Shown: positions 24,575-32,630 of the stretch, piece by piece
Position numbering within the stretch: the stretch's first letter is position 1
Layout of the letters: every line of letters begins with the position of its first letter
NCBI GenBank assembly: GCA_050179115.1
Contig: JBFXFL010000009.1
Coordinates: 7,293 to 71,292, forward strand
From: JAGPUQ01 sp050179115
GTDB taxonomy: Bacteria > Pseudomonadota > Gammaproteobacteria > Pseudomonadales > Porticoccaceae
Reading direction: 5' to 3'
DNA length: 64,000 nt
Made by a program: the position numbers and the translations under genes
The notes under the pieces: generated by a model
The model's database searches: none
Told to the model about the DNA's origin: nothing
The model's input: the letters and a program-made list of their open reading frames with translations, nothing else

Positions 24575-25339
24575 GTGAGTCCACGGATCGCGATCATCGG
24601 CGGCAGCGGTCTGCAGACACTGCCCGATTTCAGGCTGTTGGAGCATATGCAGGTGACGACTGCCTGGGGCTCACCATCGGCTCCCGTGCAGTATGGAACT
24701 CTGGATGGCACGGATCTGTTGTTCCTGCCGCGGCACGGCGGGGAGCGTGCCATCCCGCCCCACAAAGTGAACTATCGCGCCAATGTCGCGGCCCTGACAG
24801 AGCTGGGTGCCCGGCAAGTGTTTGCCTTCAATGCGACGGGCGGCATCGGCGCTAATTTCCCCGCCGGAACGCTGGTGATTCCCGACCAGATCATCGATTA
24901 CACCTGGGGGCGTGACCACAGTTTCTGGGAGGACGACACCGGCGAACTGCTGCATGTGGATTTCACCCGACCCTATGATGGCGGGGCCCGGGAGTATTTG
25001 CTGCGCGGCGCGCGCGCAGCCGGAGTAGTCGTGGTGCCGCATGGCGTGTACGCCGCCACTCAGGGGCCACGGCTTGAATCAGCCGCCGAAATTCGTCGCT
25101 TGCGACAGGATGGCTGCGATCTGGTGGGCATGACCGGGATGCCGGAAGCCGCGTTGGCGCGTGAAAAAAATCTCGCCTACGCGAGTCTCGCGCTGGTGGT
25201 CAACGCGGCGGCCGGTATTTCGCCGGCCGCGATCACCATGGCCGACATCCGCGCGGTGATGGCGCGCGAAATTCCCCGCGCGGTACAGGCACTGGCCGCC
25301 GCGGCGGCCTGTGCCGCCAGTGAACACCCGATACCATGA
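24575..25339 (+). CDS. mtnP: S-methyl-5'-thioinosine phosphorylase (MTAP/PNP family)
   Basis: The product has 254 residues and opens IAIIGGSGLQTLPDF with the phosphate-binding Gly-Ser. Further blocks are FLPRHGGERAIPPHKVNYRA, FNATGGIG and the GMTGMPEAALARE substrate-site motif. In Pseudomonas the enzyme at this locus phosphorolyses methylthioinosine; 5'-methylthioadenosine is the alternative substrate in the family. The GTG at 24575 is the start because the conserved beta-strand begins four codons later. It lies 10 bp after nagZ and overlaps the next gene by four bases (ATGA). Confidence 0.88.
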   Translation: MSPRIAIIGGSGLQTLPDFRLLEHMQVTTAWGSPSAPVQYGTLDGTDLLFLPRHGGERAIPPHKVNYRANVAALTELGARQVFAFNATGGIGANFPAGTLVIPDQIIDYTWGRDHSFWEDDTGELLHVDFTRPYDGGAREYLLRGARAAGVVVVPHGVYAATQGPRLESAAEIRRLRQDGCDLVGMTGMPEAALAREKNLAYASLALVVNAAAGISPAAITMADIRAVMAREIPRAVQALAAAAACAASEHPIP

Positions 25340-25770
25340 TCGTGCCGGAGATAGCCCCGGAATGGGGTCTCGGTGGCCTGGCGCTCAGTGCGTTCCTGTC
25401 GGCGACCCTGCTCCCGGGAGGTTCCGAGATTCTGCTCGTACTCCTGGCCCGGCAGCAGGAGTGGACGCCTGCTGCCCTGCTGTGGACTGCCGCGCTGGCC
25501 AATACCCTGGGAGGGTTGTCGACTTACGGTGTCGGTCGCCTGGCGGTCGCGGGGCGCGCGCCGACGAAGCGGGGTGTCGCTGACCTCCAGGCGCTTGCGC
25601 GGGTGCGGCGCTGGGGCTATCCGGCACTGTTGTTCTCCTGGCTACCGCTCGTCGGCGATGGACTTTGTCTTGCGGCGGGATGGCTGAAGATGGGGGTGCT
25701 GACTACGACGCTGATGCTCTTCACGGGCAAATTTGCCCGTTATGGTGCGGTGCTTTGGCTGGCTATCTGA
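25336..25770 (+). CDS. YqaA-like small DedA/VTT-type membrane protein
   Basis: A 144-residue inner-membrane protein with about four hydrophobic segments. The motifs ATLLPGGSEILLVLL and ANTLGGLSTYGVGRLA and the later FSWLPLVGDGLCLAAGWL match the YqaA branch of the VTT/DedA superfamily, thought to move lipids. The ATG at 25336 overlaps the mtnP stop, so the two are coupled. Confidence 0.82.
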   Translation: MIVPEIAPEWGLGGLALSAFLSATLLPGGSEILLVLLARQQEWTPAALLWTAALANTLGGLSTYGVGRLAVAGRAPTKRGVADLQALARVRRWGYPALLFSWLPLVGDGLCLAAGWLKMGVLTTTLMLFTGKFARYGAVLWLAI

Positions 25771-25778
25771 ATTCAGGT

Positions 25779-26663
25779 TTGCGGAATTTCGCGTCCGGGT
25801 CCGTGGTTCGAAGCGGGGGCTGGTCGGGTCTGACCCTTTGTTACGGGTTGTTGGTCGCCCTCGTGGTGGCAGGCGTTGGCTGGATCTACCTCGAGTTCAC
25901 GTACCGTGGAGACCATCTGCGCGCCAGCGACTATGGCTATCCCCCCGACTACCGCCCGGCGTGCCCTGGTGGATTGGGTGTGCCCGCGGATCACGAGCGA
26001 GCGACAACGGCGGCGGGGCTGCATTTTTCGGTGATCACTCCGCGCAACTACCGCGCCGACTTTGCCCACCCGCTGCTGGTTGTGTGGGCCCCGGCGGGTT
26101 TGAGCGAACAATTTTCGGAGCGCTTTACCGGGCTTACCGGGGCCGCCACTGCGCATGGTTTCATCGTGCTATACAGCCGCAGCGTGCCGCTGGGCGAGAA
26201 GGCCTTGCGCGCGCTCGCCGAGATCCCGGCCGCGGCAATGGCCAGATGGTGCATTGATCCCGCGCGCATCGCTTACACCGGCCATTCCGATGGTGGCACG
26301 GTGAGCAATGCGCTCGCGGTGCTGCCCGGGCTCAGCCAGCGCCCGGCGGTGATCGCGCCGAGTGCCATGGGCATGCAGGAGCAGGATATGGTCACATTTA
26401 CTTGCCCTGCGCCCACGCCGGTGATGCTGATGCACAACAAGGGCGACCATCATTTCCCGAATTACGGCGTCGGTGTCGCGACCTGGTGGGCCCGCTGCAA
26501 CGGTTGCTCGGCCAACCTCGAAGTTTCCGGGTTTCCGGACTGCGAAGCCTTTTCCGGCTGTACCGTGCCGACACTGCTATGTCGTGCTTCGGGAGGACAT
26601 GCGCATTGGCCGGGGTTTGAACATCGGGTGATCGAGTTTATCGATGGAGTACTGCCGCGCTAG
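25779..26663 (+). CDS. Alpha/beta-hydrolase, poly(3-hydroxybutyrate) depolymerase/LpqC-like esterase
   Basis: About 294 residues with an N-terminal membrane anchor or uncleaved signal (LTLCYGLLVALVVAGVGWIY). The nucleophile elbow is YTGHSDGGTV (GxSxG), and the late GGHAHWPGFEH carries the likely catalytic His. PHB-depolymerase-like esterases such as feruloyl esterases share this layout, and six or more Cys in the exported part suggest disulfides. The start is uncertain: a TTG at 25779 is used, and a GTG at 25803 is equally possible; neither has a strong ribosome site. The natural substrate is unknown. Confidence 0.72.
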   Translation: MRNFASGSVVRSGGWSGLTLCYGLLVALVVAGVGWIYLEFTYRGDHLRASDYGYPPDYRPACPGGLGVPADHERATTAAGLHFSVITPRNYRADFAHPLLVVWAPAGLSEQFSERFTGLTGAATAHGFIVLYSRSVPLGEKALRALAEIPAAAMARWCIDPARIAYTGHSDGGTVSNALAVLPGLSQRPAVIAPSAMGMQEQDMVTFTCPAPTPVMLMHNKGDHHFPNYGVGVATWWARCNGCSANLEVSGFPDCEAFSGCTVPTLLCRASGGHAHWPGFEHRVIEFIDGVLPR

Positions 26664-26696
26664 GCGAAGCCCCGCGAAGGCGCGGCCGCGGCGCTC

Positions 26697-27422
26697 TCAG
26701 TGCTCGTCCCGAACGGGGCGCCGCCGCTCGACTAGCTTGCGGTGGACATCGCGCATCCGGTCGTGGCGCTTCATTCCGCTCAAAAGATCGTTGATTTCCT
26801 CTCCGTCAAGCGAGTTGCGGACAAGCAATCGCAGCGCAATCCGGTCCAGGTAAAGCTGGTTATCGGCGCTCTGGATAATCCGGTTGGCGTCGGCGGCAAG
26901 ACCGTCGAGAGTGCTGGCTTCCTTGTGGCTCAGATCAACGTCCGCAAGCTCCTCGTATTGCAGTCGTAACCGTTCGAGAGATAACAGCGAACGGACCGCC
27001 AGCTGATAGTCGTAACCGCCGTCTATCTGATTAAACGCAACGCCCTGGTACAAAGCCTGTGCGGCCGGGCCACCAAACAGGATGCGCACGGTCGAGAGCG
27101 TCTGTTCCAGCGCCTCGGGCCATAGCCGGCTCGGATTTCCTGGGCGCTGCATCAGGGACGCCAGCGCGTGATTGGGTTCAAAGTGGACGTGGCTGGGTTC
27201 AGTTGTGACGTCCTGCTCTGCTACCGTTGCCTGCAGTACGTCGCGGGAGTAGTGATAGCAGACGAGGACATGGCCCGCCTCGTGATAGGCGACAGCCTCC
27301 CGTGAAATTTTTGCGGGAGCGCCGCGCGGACGCAGCAGGTGTTCGATATTGGGTATGCGCACTTTTGACACCGGGTGGTCCTCCAGAGCCGCGCCCTGCC
27401 TGGTGAATACCTCAGGTTCCAT
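26697..27422 (-). CDS. Stand-alone M41 (FtsH-type) zinc peptidase-like protein
   Basis: This soluble protein of 241 residues carries the HEAGH zinc motif at 47-51 (AVAYHEAGHVLVCYHYSR). A FGGPAAQALYQG block and GGYDYQLAVR follow, where Asp138 sits at the position of the third zinc ligand of FtsH. There is no AAA+ domain and no membrane segment, so it is only the protease half of an FtsH-like enzyme. The ATG at 27422 is preferred over a TTG at 27449. It could degrade unfolded peptides alone or with a separate ATPase; nothing nearby supplies one. Confidence 0.72.
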   Translation of the reverse strand: MEPEVFTRQGAALEDHPVSKVRIPNIEHLLRPRGAPAKISREAVAYHEAGHVLVCYHYSRDVLQATVAEQDVTTEPSHVHFEPNHALASLMQRPGNPSRLWPEALEQTLSTVRILFGGPAAQALYQGVAFNQIDGGYDYQLAVRSLLSLERLRLQYEELADVDLSHKEASTLDGLAADANRIIQSADNQLYLDRIALRLLVRNSLDGEEINDLLSGMKRHDRMRDVHRKLVERRRPVRDEH

Positions 27423-27606
27423 GTTTTTCCGTTCGTCGTGAAATTGCAAGCCCGTGCACGGGCGGCGCTGGGTGGCAGGGTTGCTAAAGGCGCCGTAGTG
27501 ACTCTATGCTGCCCCGATCAGATTGGTGGCGTCAATTCGCCGCTGTCCGGCTGCCTAAGTGCGCGCGCTATGCGCAACAATTCAACCAAAAACAGGAAAC
27601 GAGCAG

Positions 27607-27981
27607 ATGATCAATTACATCACTTTGGGAACCAATGATCTCGACCGCGCCGGCAAGTTCTACGATGAATTGCTGGCAATAGTCGGTGGCAAACGGGCCC
27701 TGACGACTGACAGGTCCATAGGCTGGGTGGGGCCCAAGGGCGCGCCCATGTTGATGATAATGAAGCCGTTTGACGGCAAACCGGCAACCGCCGGCAATGG
27801 CTCCATGGTGGCGCTATCCGCCAGTTCCCCCGAGCAGGTTGCCGCAATCCACGCCAAAGCTCTGGCGCTGGGGGGAACCGATGAGGGAGCACCTGGACCG
27901 CGTGGCGAGGGAGCATTTCACTGCGGTTATTTTCGCGATCTCGACGGCAACAAATTCAACGCGTTTTTCATGAAGCGTTGA
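27607..27981 (+). CDS. VOC-family (glyoxalase/dioxygenase-fold) protein
   Basis: A single-domain protein of 124 residues opening MINYITLGTNDLDRAGKFYD and ending FRDLDGNKFNAFFMKR, the first and last beta-alpha units of the vicinal-oxygen-chelate fold. The ligand positions could include His108 and a late Glu/Asp, but the set is not clear. Function cannot be assigned. The ATG at 27607 follows AGGAAACGAG. Confidence 0.82.
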   Translation: MINYITLGTNDLDRAGKFYDELLAIVGGKRALTTDRSIGWVGPKGAPMLMIMKPFDGKPATAGNGSMVALSASSPEQVAAIHAKALALGGTDEGAPGPRGEGAFHCGYFRDLDGNKFNAFFMKR

Positions 27982-28467
27982 ACGATAAGCCCGCGCTGTC
28001 CACGAACAGGCGGTGACAGGATCGCATCCCAGGGCGTTATCGATTCGCGCAGAACGGATGCGCGTGCCACGCCGCAGGAGAGAGTCACCCGGCCACGGCA
28101 CGGCGATTCGGGGATATCAGTCTGATGCTCACCAAGGCCAACCCAACCCCAGCCGTTGGTGGCGCCGTCGGGAGCTATCCGAAACCCACGGATGGCGTTT
28201 TTGGTCATGGGCTGCCGGGCACCGCTCCGGCCGCTGTGTTGCCGACCCCCCACTTGTCGCCCCCAGGTGGGGACGGCGTGGGGTACCCGGTGGTACGGCG
28301 GTGCAAAACCCTGTAATCTCGAACCGCAAGCCATCTGCGGCGTCGGTGTTCTGCACCTCACCGTTGGTGTCGGCCGGGAAGTCCTGCCCGAAACCATGGT
28401 AGGGTCTTGCGACCCGCTGACGCATGATGGCGTGCACTTGATTCGGATTCGCATCGGAGCTTTAAAA
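27982..28467. other. 486-bp intergenic region before the cold-shock gene, GC-rich and structured
   Basis: No open frame here has family features. A strong hairpin is visible at 28241-28277: GCCG pairs with CGGC and, inside, CCCCAC pairs with GTGGGG around a 13-base loop. The last part is likely the cold-shock gene leader. A structured RNA or the remains of a small element are both possible. Confidence 0.5.
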
Positions 28468-28674
28468 ATGTCCACGGCAACTGGCATCGTCAAGTGGTTC
28501 AACGCTGACAAGGGATATGGATTTATCGCGCAGGAAAATGGTCCTGACGTGTTCGTGCATTTTCGCGCAATCGTTTCGGACGGTTACAAGACGCTGAAAG
28601 AAGGCCAGAAGGTCTCTTTTGAGGTTACCCAGGGCCAGAAAGGCCCGCAGGCGGAGAAAGTCGTACCCATTTAA
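28468..28674 (+). CDS. Cold-shock domain protein (CspA family)
   Basis: A 68-residue OB-fold nucleic-acid-binding protein. RNP1 is KGYGFI in GIVKWFNADKGYGFIAQE and RNP2 is VFVHF. It binds single-stranded RNA or DNA and acts as an RNA chaperone. The ATG at 28468 has GGAG eight bases upstream. Its long, GC-rich upstream region may hold a regulatory leader, as in other csp genes; temperature control is inference. Confidence 0.93.
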   Translation: MSTATGIVKWFNADKGYGFIAQENGPDVFVHFRAIVSDGYKTLKEGQKVSFEVTQGQKGPQAEKVVPI

Positions 28675-29013
28675 CGACTTACCTTAGTAGGTTATCGGAA
28701 GGTCGTAGTGAGCGACACCAGATGCAATGCACGGGAAGTGCAATGATTTAACAACGCCAGGGCAGGCGAGCGTGGCATCAACCGCGCGTATGTAAACAGG
28801 TGGGATCCGGGCCTTCAGCGCCTTCGCGTCACCAGCACGCGCGGGTTTCCATTTATCCCACTACGGGTGGGTTGCGTGCTTGGCGGGCTTCCTAAAAACG
28901 TTGCGAGAACTGTCGGCTGTGAGAGACGCCGCGCACAGCAACGATGGATAGGCAAGGGCGCAAGCGCCGTGCAACGCAGCAGGTGGCGGCCGCGGCGGTT
29001 TTACAACAACCCG
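28675..29013. other. 339-bp intergenic region between csp and oxyR
   Basis: No gene is recognised. An imperfect stem (ACGACTT... with ...AAGGTCGT, 28673-28710) lies right after the csp stop but lacks a T-run. Confidence 0.4.
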
Positions 29014-29925
29014 CTAGGAGCTGCGATTTTTGGCAGCCATCAAATAGTCCACGAGCATCTGGTATTCCTGGCTCCGGGGACTCTGCTTGCGCCAGACCAG
29101 GTCGATCGAGCGGGACACTTCTCTGCCGTCGAATGCCCGAATATCAATATTCTGCAACCCCGAGATAATGCCGCTGTCGATGGCCATGCGTGGCAGCAGA
29201 GTCACGCCGATGCCGTTCGCCACCATGGGCACCAGCGTGTGCAAACTGGTGGCTTCGAACGCCAGGGATATCTGGGTACTTTGCAGCTTGCAGGCCTCCA
29301 GCGCCTGGTCGCGCAGGCAGTGGCCCTGTTCCAGCAGCAAAATATCGTGGCCCTTGAGGTCCCGTGTCCGCAGTTGGTGAACCTTGCCGAGGGGATGGCG
29401 CGCGGGATAAGCCAGCACAAAAGGATCATCGAACAGGTGATGAGTCGTGACATTGGTCATGGGATATGGCAGCGCCATCAGCAGCAGATCGAGTTCGCCC
29501 TGGTGGAGCAGATTGACCAGCTTCTCGGATAGGTCTTCGCGGATAAGCAGCTGGAATTCGGGATGATCCCGACGCAGCGCCGCCAGCGCGGTGGGCAGCA
29601 GGAAAGGCGCAATCGTCGGTATGACGCCCAGGCGGATCGGACGATTGAAAGGTGCGAGCGCAGCGGCGGCTTCCTCGATGAGGGCTTCCACTTCGGTCAA
29701 TATCTGGCGCGAACGGCGGACGACCATAATCCCGATCGGGGTCAGCAGCACCCTCTTGTGGCTGCGCTCGATGAGCGCGATGCCAAGCGCAGCTTCCAAC
29801 TCCTGGATGCCAGCGCTGAGCGTGGACTGGGTGACATGACAGGCCTTGGCGGCATTGCCGAAATGGTGCTCGTCCGCAACGGTGCAGAGGTACTTCAGCT
29901 GCCGGAGCGTGGGTTTTTGAGCCAT
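29014..29925 (-). CDS. oxyR: Hydrogen-peroxide sensor and LysR-type regulator
   Basis: A LysR-family regulator of 303 residues. The N-terminal helix-turn-helix (about 5-65) is followed by a periplasmic-binding-like sensor domain. The peroxide-sensing cysteines are Cys203 and Cys212 in GHCLRDQALEAC, nine residues apart exactly as Cys199/Cys208 of E. coli OxyR. On oxidation they form a disulfide and activate antioxidant genes. It is divergent from the rubrerythrin gene, which it probably controls along with itself. Confidence 0.93.
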   Translation of the reverse strand: MAQKPTLRQLKYLCTVADEHHFGNAAKACHVTQSTLSAGIQELEAALGIALIERSHKRVLLTPIGIMVVRRSRQILTEVEALIEEAAAALAPFNRPIRLGVIPTIAPFLLPTALAALRRDHPEFQLLIREDLSEKLVNLLHQGELDLLLMALPYPMTNVTTHHLFDDPFVLAYPARHPLGKVHQLRTRDLKGHDILLLEQGHCLRDQALEACKLQSTQISLAFEATSLHTLVPMVANGIGVTLLPRMAIDSGIISGLQNIDIRAFDGREVSRSIDLVWRKQSPRSQEYQMLVDYLMAAKNRSS

Positions 29926-29960
29926 CGGATATATCGATCAATAATGTCAAAAAAATTAAC

Positions 29961-29989
29961 TTTACCGATTGTAGGATAGCGACTATGGT
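29961..29989 (+). promoter_or_regulatory. Predicted promoter of the rubrerythrin gene
   Basis: TTTACC (29961-29966), 17 bp, TATGGT (29984-29989). ATAG (29976-29979) and CTAT (29983-29986) lie in and next to the -10, resembling OxyR half-sites but with 3-bp instead of 7-bp spacing, so binding there is only suggestive. Confidence 0.45.
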
Positions 29990-30074
29990 GGATGCAAGTT
30001 CCGTCGGGAACTGTCTACGTCCGGTGGCATAAGTGCGCCATCAACCACCTCCAACCGGCATCAGGAGAACTTCC

Positions 30075-30494
30075 ATGGCACTGAAAGGCACCAAAACCGA
30101 AAAAAATCTGAAGGACGCCTTTGCGGGCGAATCTCAAGCCAATCGTCGTTACCTGTATTTTGCAGCCAAGGCAGACGTCGAAGGCTATAACGATGTGGCT
30201 GCTGTGTTCCGTTCCACCGCGGAAGGTGAAACCGGTCATGCGCACGGGCACCTCGAGTATCTGGAAGAAACCGGTGACCCGGCGACCGGTCTGCCGATCG
30301 GCGGCACCGCTGACAACCTGAGAGCTGCCATCGCGGGCGAGACCCACGAATATACCGACATGTACCCCGGTATGGCGAAAACCGCGCGTGATGAAGGCCT
30401 GAGCGAAGTGGCCGATTGGATGGAAACCCTGGCCAAGGCGGAGCGCAGTCACGCCAACCGTTTCCAGAAAGCTCTGGACACACTCGGCAGCTGA
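30075..30494 (+). CDS. Rubrerythrin, ferritin-like diiron domain only
   Basis: A four-helix diiron protein of 139 residues. Ligand motifs are AGESQANRRY (Glu19), EGETGHAHGH (Glu52/His55), AGETHEYTDMYP (Glu89, Glu92) and AKAERSHANRF (Glu123/His126). The C-terminal rubredoxin domain of classical rubrerythrins is absent, so an outside electron donor is needed. It reduces hydrogen peroxide in the cytosol. The ATG at 30075 follows CAGGAG. The downstream Fe-S protein could be its donor, and divergent oxyR supports a peroxide role. Confidence 0.92.
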   Translation: MALKGTKTEKNLKDAFAGESQANRRYLYFAAKADVEGYNDVAAVFRSTAEGETGHAHGHLEYLEETGDPATGLPIGGTADNLRAAIAGETHEYTDMYPGMAKTARDEGLSEVADWMETLAKAERSHANRFQKALDTLGS

Positions 30495-30502
30495 TCAACG
30501 AC

Positions 30503-30530
30503 GGCTCCGGCAGCCGTGCCGGAGCCTTTT
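30503..30530 (+). terminator. Intrinsic terminator after the rubrerythrin gene
   Basis: A perfect 10-bp stem, GGCTCCGGCA with TGCCGGAGCC, around a GCCG loop, followed by four T. With only four T it may allow readthrough into the Fe-S/DUF3501 genes, which would give excess rubrerythrin. Confidence 0.75.
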
Positions 30531-30630
30531 CAATGCTCCGCTTCAATTCTCCGCCGGCAATGTGCCGGCATCGGTACCCTTCCGAGCAGTCCGGGAAGGG
30601 ATTCAGACAAATCCGTTTCAGGGCTTCTCA

Positions 30631-31971
30631 ATGAGCAACGAATCCGGGGTTGGCGAAGGTAGTCTCGGGGCTCCGACGCGGCATGCTCTCGACTGGCAAT
30701 CGCCCGCATTCTGGGATCGTGACAGCCTCGATGCCGAGCTGGAACGGGTTTACGACATCTGCCACGGCTGCCGCCGCTGCGTGAGCCTGTGCGAATCCTT
30801 TCCAACGTTGTTTGATCTTGTCGATTCCTCCGAGACGATGGAAGTCGATGGCGTGGCAAGGGGCGATTACCGCAAGGTCGTCGATCAATGCTATCTGTGC
30901 GACCTCTGTTACATGACCAAATGCCCCTATGTGCCGCCTCATGAGTGGAATGTGGATTTTCCGCACCTCATGTTGCGCGCCAAGGCGGTCAATTTTCGTG
31001 AGCAGGGCGCTTCCTTTCGGGATAGAACTCTGACCAGTACGGATCGGATCGGCAAACTGGCAAGCATTCCTCTGATAGACGTGACGGTGAATGCGCTGAA
31101 TCGCAACGCCGGCTTCCGTCGGATTTTTGAAACGACTTTTGGTGTACACAAGGACGCGCCGGTCCCCGAATATCACAGCAAAACCCTGCGCAAAAAGGTG
31201 AAATCGCTTGCCAAGAGCATTCCTGCGCAGCGCGCGGGCCGCACCACGGGCAAGGTAGCGCTCTACGCTACCTGCTACGGAAATTACAACAGCCCGGATC
31301 TGGGCGAGGATTTTTACACTGTATTCCAGCATAACGGCATCCATATCGAACTGGTGCCCCGCGAGCGCTGCTGCGGCATGCCCAAGCTTGAGCTCGGCGA
31401 TCTCGACAGCGTTGATCGCGCTCGTGAGGTGAATATTCCGGTACTCGCCAAACTCGTGGATGAAGGTTTCGACCTGATTGCGCCGGTGCCGTCCTGCGTG
31501 TTGATGTACAAGCAGGAGCTGCCCCTGATGTATCCGGACGACCCGGATGTCCAAAAAGTCCGGAACGCATTTTTCGATCCCTTCGAGTACCTGTTTTTGC
31601 GTCACAAGGAAGGCATGTTCAACACCGAGTTCAGACAGGGTCTGGGCGATATCGGCTATCACGTCGCCTGTCATTTGCGGGTACAAAATATCGGTATGAA
31701 GACCCGGGACATCCTGGCGCTGATTCCGGATACCAGGGTTCACCCGCAAGCGCGTTGTTCAGGCCACGATGGCACCTATGCCGTGAAGCGCGAGACCCAT
31801 GCCAACGCCGTCAAGATCGGCCGGCCGGTGGCGCGCAAAATCAATGAACTCAAGCCTGCCCATTTTTCCAGCGACTGCCCCATGGCCGCCGCCCACATCG
31901 CGGATCTCGCGGAACGTGAGGAAAAACCTGAGCATCCCATGACGCTGTTGCGCATGGCATACGGACTTTAA
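30631..31971 (+). CDS. Fe-S oxidoreductase of the GlpC/heterodisulfide-reductase type
   Basis: The protein has 446 residues. Two [4Fe-4S] ferredoxin-type motifs lie at Cys44/47/50/54 (CHGCRRCVSLC) and Cys87/90/93/98 (CYLCDLCYMTKCP). Two cysteine-rich CCG-like regions follow, one at ERCCGMPKLE (about 247) and one at HVACHLRVQNIG with a later RCSGHDG. The layout matches GlpC/HdrD-type electron carriers. Found between a rubrerythrin without rubredoxin domain and a DUF3501 gene, it is a good candidate electron donor to the diiron site. The ATG at 30631 is chosen over upstream in-frame codons because those overlap the terminator region. Confidence 0.86.
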   Translation: MSNESGVGEGSLGAPTRHALDWQSPAFWDRDSLDAELERVYDICHGCRRCVSLCESFPTLFDLVDSSETMEVDGVARGDYRKVVDQCYLCDLCYMTKCPYVPPHEWNVDFPHLMLRAKAVNFREQGASFRDRTLTSTDRIGKLASIPLIDVTVNALNRNAGFRRIFETTFGVHKDAPVPEYHSKTLRKKVKSLAKSIPAQRAGRTTGKVALYATCYGNYNSPDLGEDFYTVFQHNGIHIELVPRERCCGMPKLELGDLDSVDRAREVNIPVLAKLVDEGFDLIAPVPSCVLMYKQELPLMYPDDPDVQKVRNAFFDPFEYLFLRHKEGMFNTEFRQGLGDIGYHVACHLRVQNIGMKTRDILALIPDTRVHPQARCSGHDGTYAVKRETHANAVKIGRPVARKINELKPAHFSSDCPMAAAHIADLAEREEKPEHPMTLLRMAYGL

Positions 31972-31981
31972 GGGGCGATCG

Positions 31982-32572
31982 ATGCAGAAGCTGAAGCGAA
32001 GCGACTTGTGGTCGCTGGAACAGTATGCGGAACGGCGTCCGGAGTTTCGCCGGCTAGTGCTGGAGCACAAGCGCACGCGGCAAGTAGGGCTTGGACCGCA
32101 TGCGCGAGTCTATTTCGAAGACCGGCTGACCGTTCAGTATCAGATTCAGGAAATGCTGCGGATAGAACGCATTTTTGAGCCTGCCGGGATACAGAATGAA
32201 CTTGACGCCTACAATCCGCTGGTGCCGGATGGCAGTAACTGGAAGGCGACCTTCATGATTGAATACGAAGACGCCGGAGAGCGGCAGGCCGCGTTGGAGC
32301 GGTTATCCGGGATCGAAGATCGGGTTTGGCTACAGATTGCCGGTAACGAAAGGATCTATGCGATCGCGGACGAGGACATCGAGCGCGAGCGGGACGGCAA
32401 AACGTCGGCGGTGCATTTTCTGCGCTATGAAATCCCACCGGCGGCAAGTGCCGCCCTGCACGCGGGCGCCGGCATCACCATGGGTATCGATCATCCGAAC
32501 TACATGATCGAACCGGTGGCGGTCCCGCGCGAGGTGGTGGCATCCTTGCGCAACGATCTGGATCCGGCTTGA
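31982..32572 (+). CDS. DUF3501 family protein
   Basis: A soluble 196-residue protein. It opens MQKLKRSDLWSLEQYAERR, and a conserved VYFEDRLTVQYQIQEMLRIE block lies near 45-65. The middle resembles a dimeric alpha-beta domain, with YAIADEDIERE and FLRYEIPP near the end. DUF3501 proteins recur beside rubrerythrin and this Fe-S protein, but I know of no assigned function. It lies 10 bp downstream of the Fe-S gene, so co-expression is nearly certain. A role in electron transfer or assembly of the peroxide-reducing system is inference. Confidence 0.85.
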   Translation: MQKLKRSDLWSLEQYAERRPEFRRLVLEHKRTRQVGLGPHARVYFEDRLTVQYQIQEMLRIERIFEPAGIQNELDAYNPLVPDGSNWKATFMIEYEDAGERQAALERLSGIEDRVWLQIAGNERIYAIADEDIERERDGKTSAVHFLRYEIPPAASAALHAGAGITMGIDHPNYMIEPVAVPREVVASLRNDLDPA

Positions 32573-32630
32573 GGCGTACGGCGGCAGCGTCTGCACGCAC
32601 CGAGCTGAGAGTTTCTGGCGCAGGGCGCCG

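Noticed and set aside
28013..28460. Several frames of 60-190 codons on both strands before the cold-shock gene
   Set aside because: They are Pro/Arg/Cys-rich, overlap each other and show no motif, so they look like GC-driven chance frames.
29970..29990. A full OxyR operator in the rubrerythrin promoter
   Set aside because: ATAG and CTAT half-sites are present but spaced 3 bp rather than 7 bp, so only a suggestive mention is justified.
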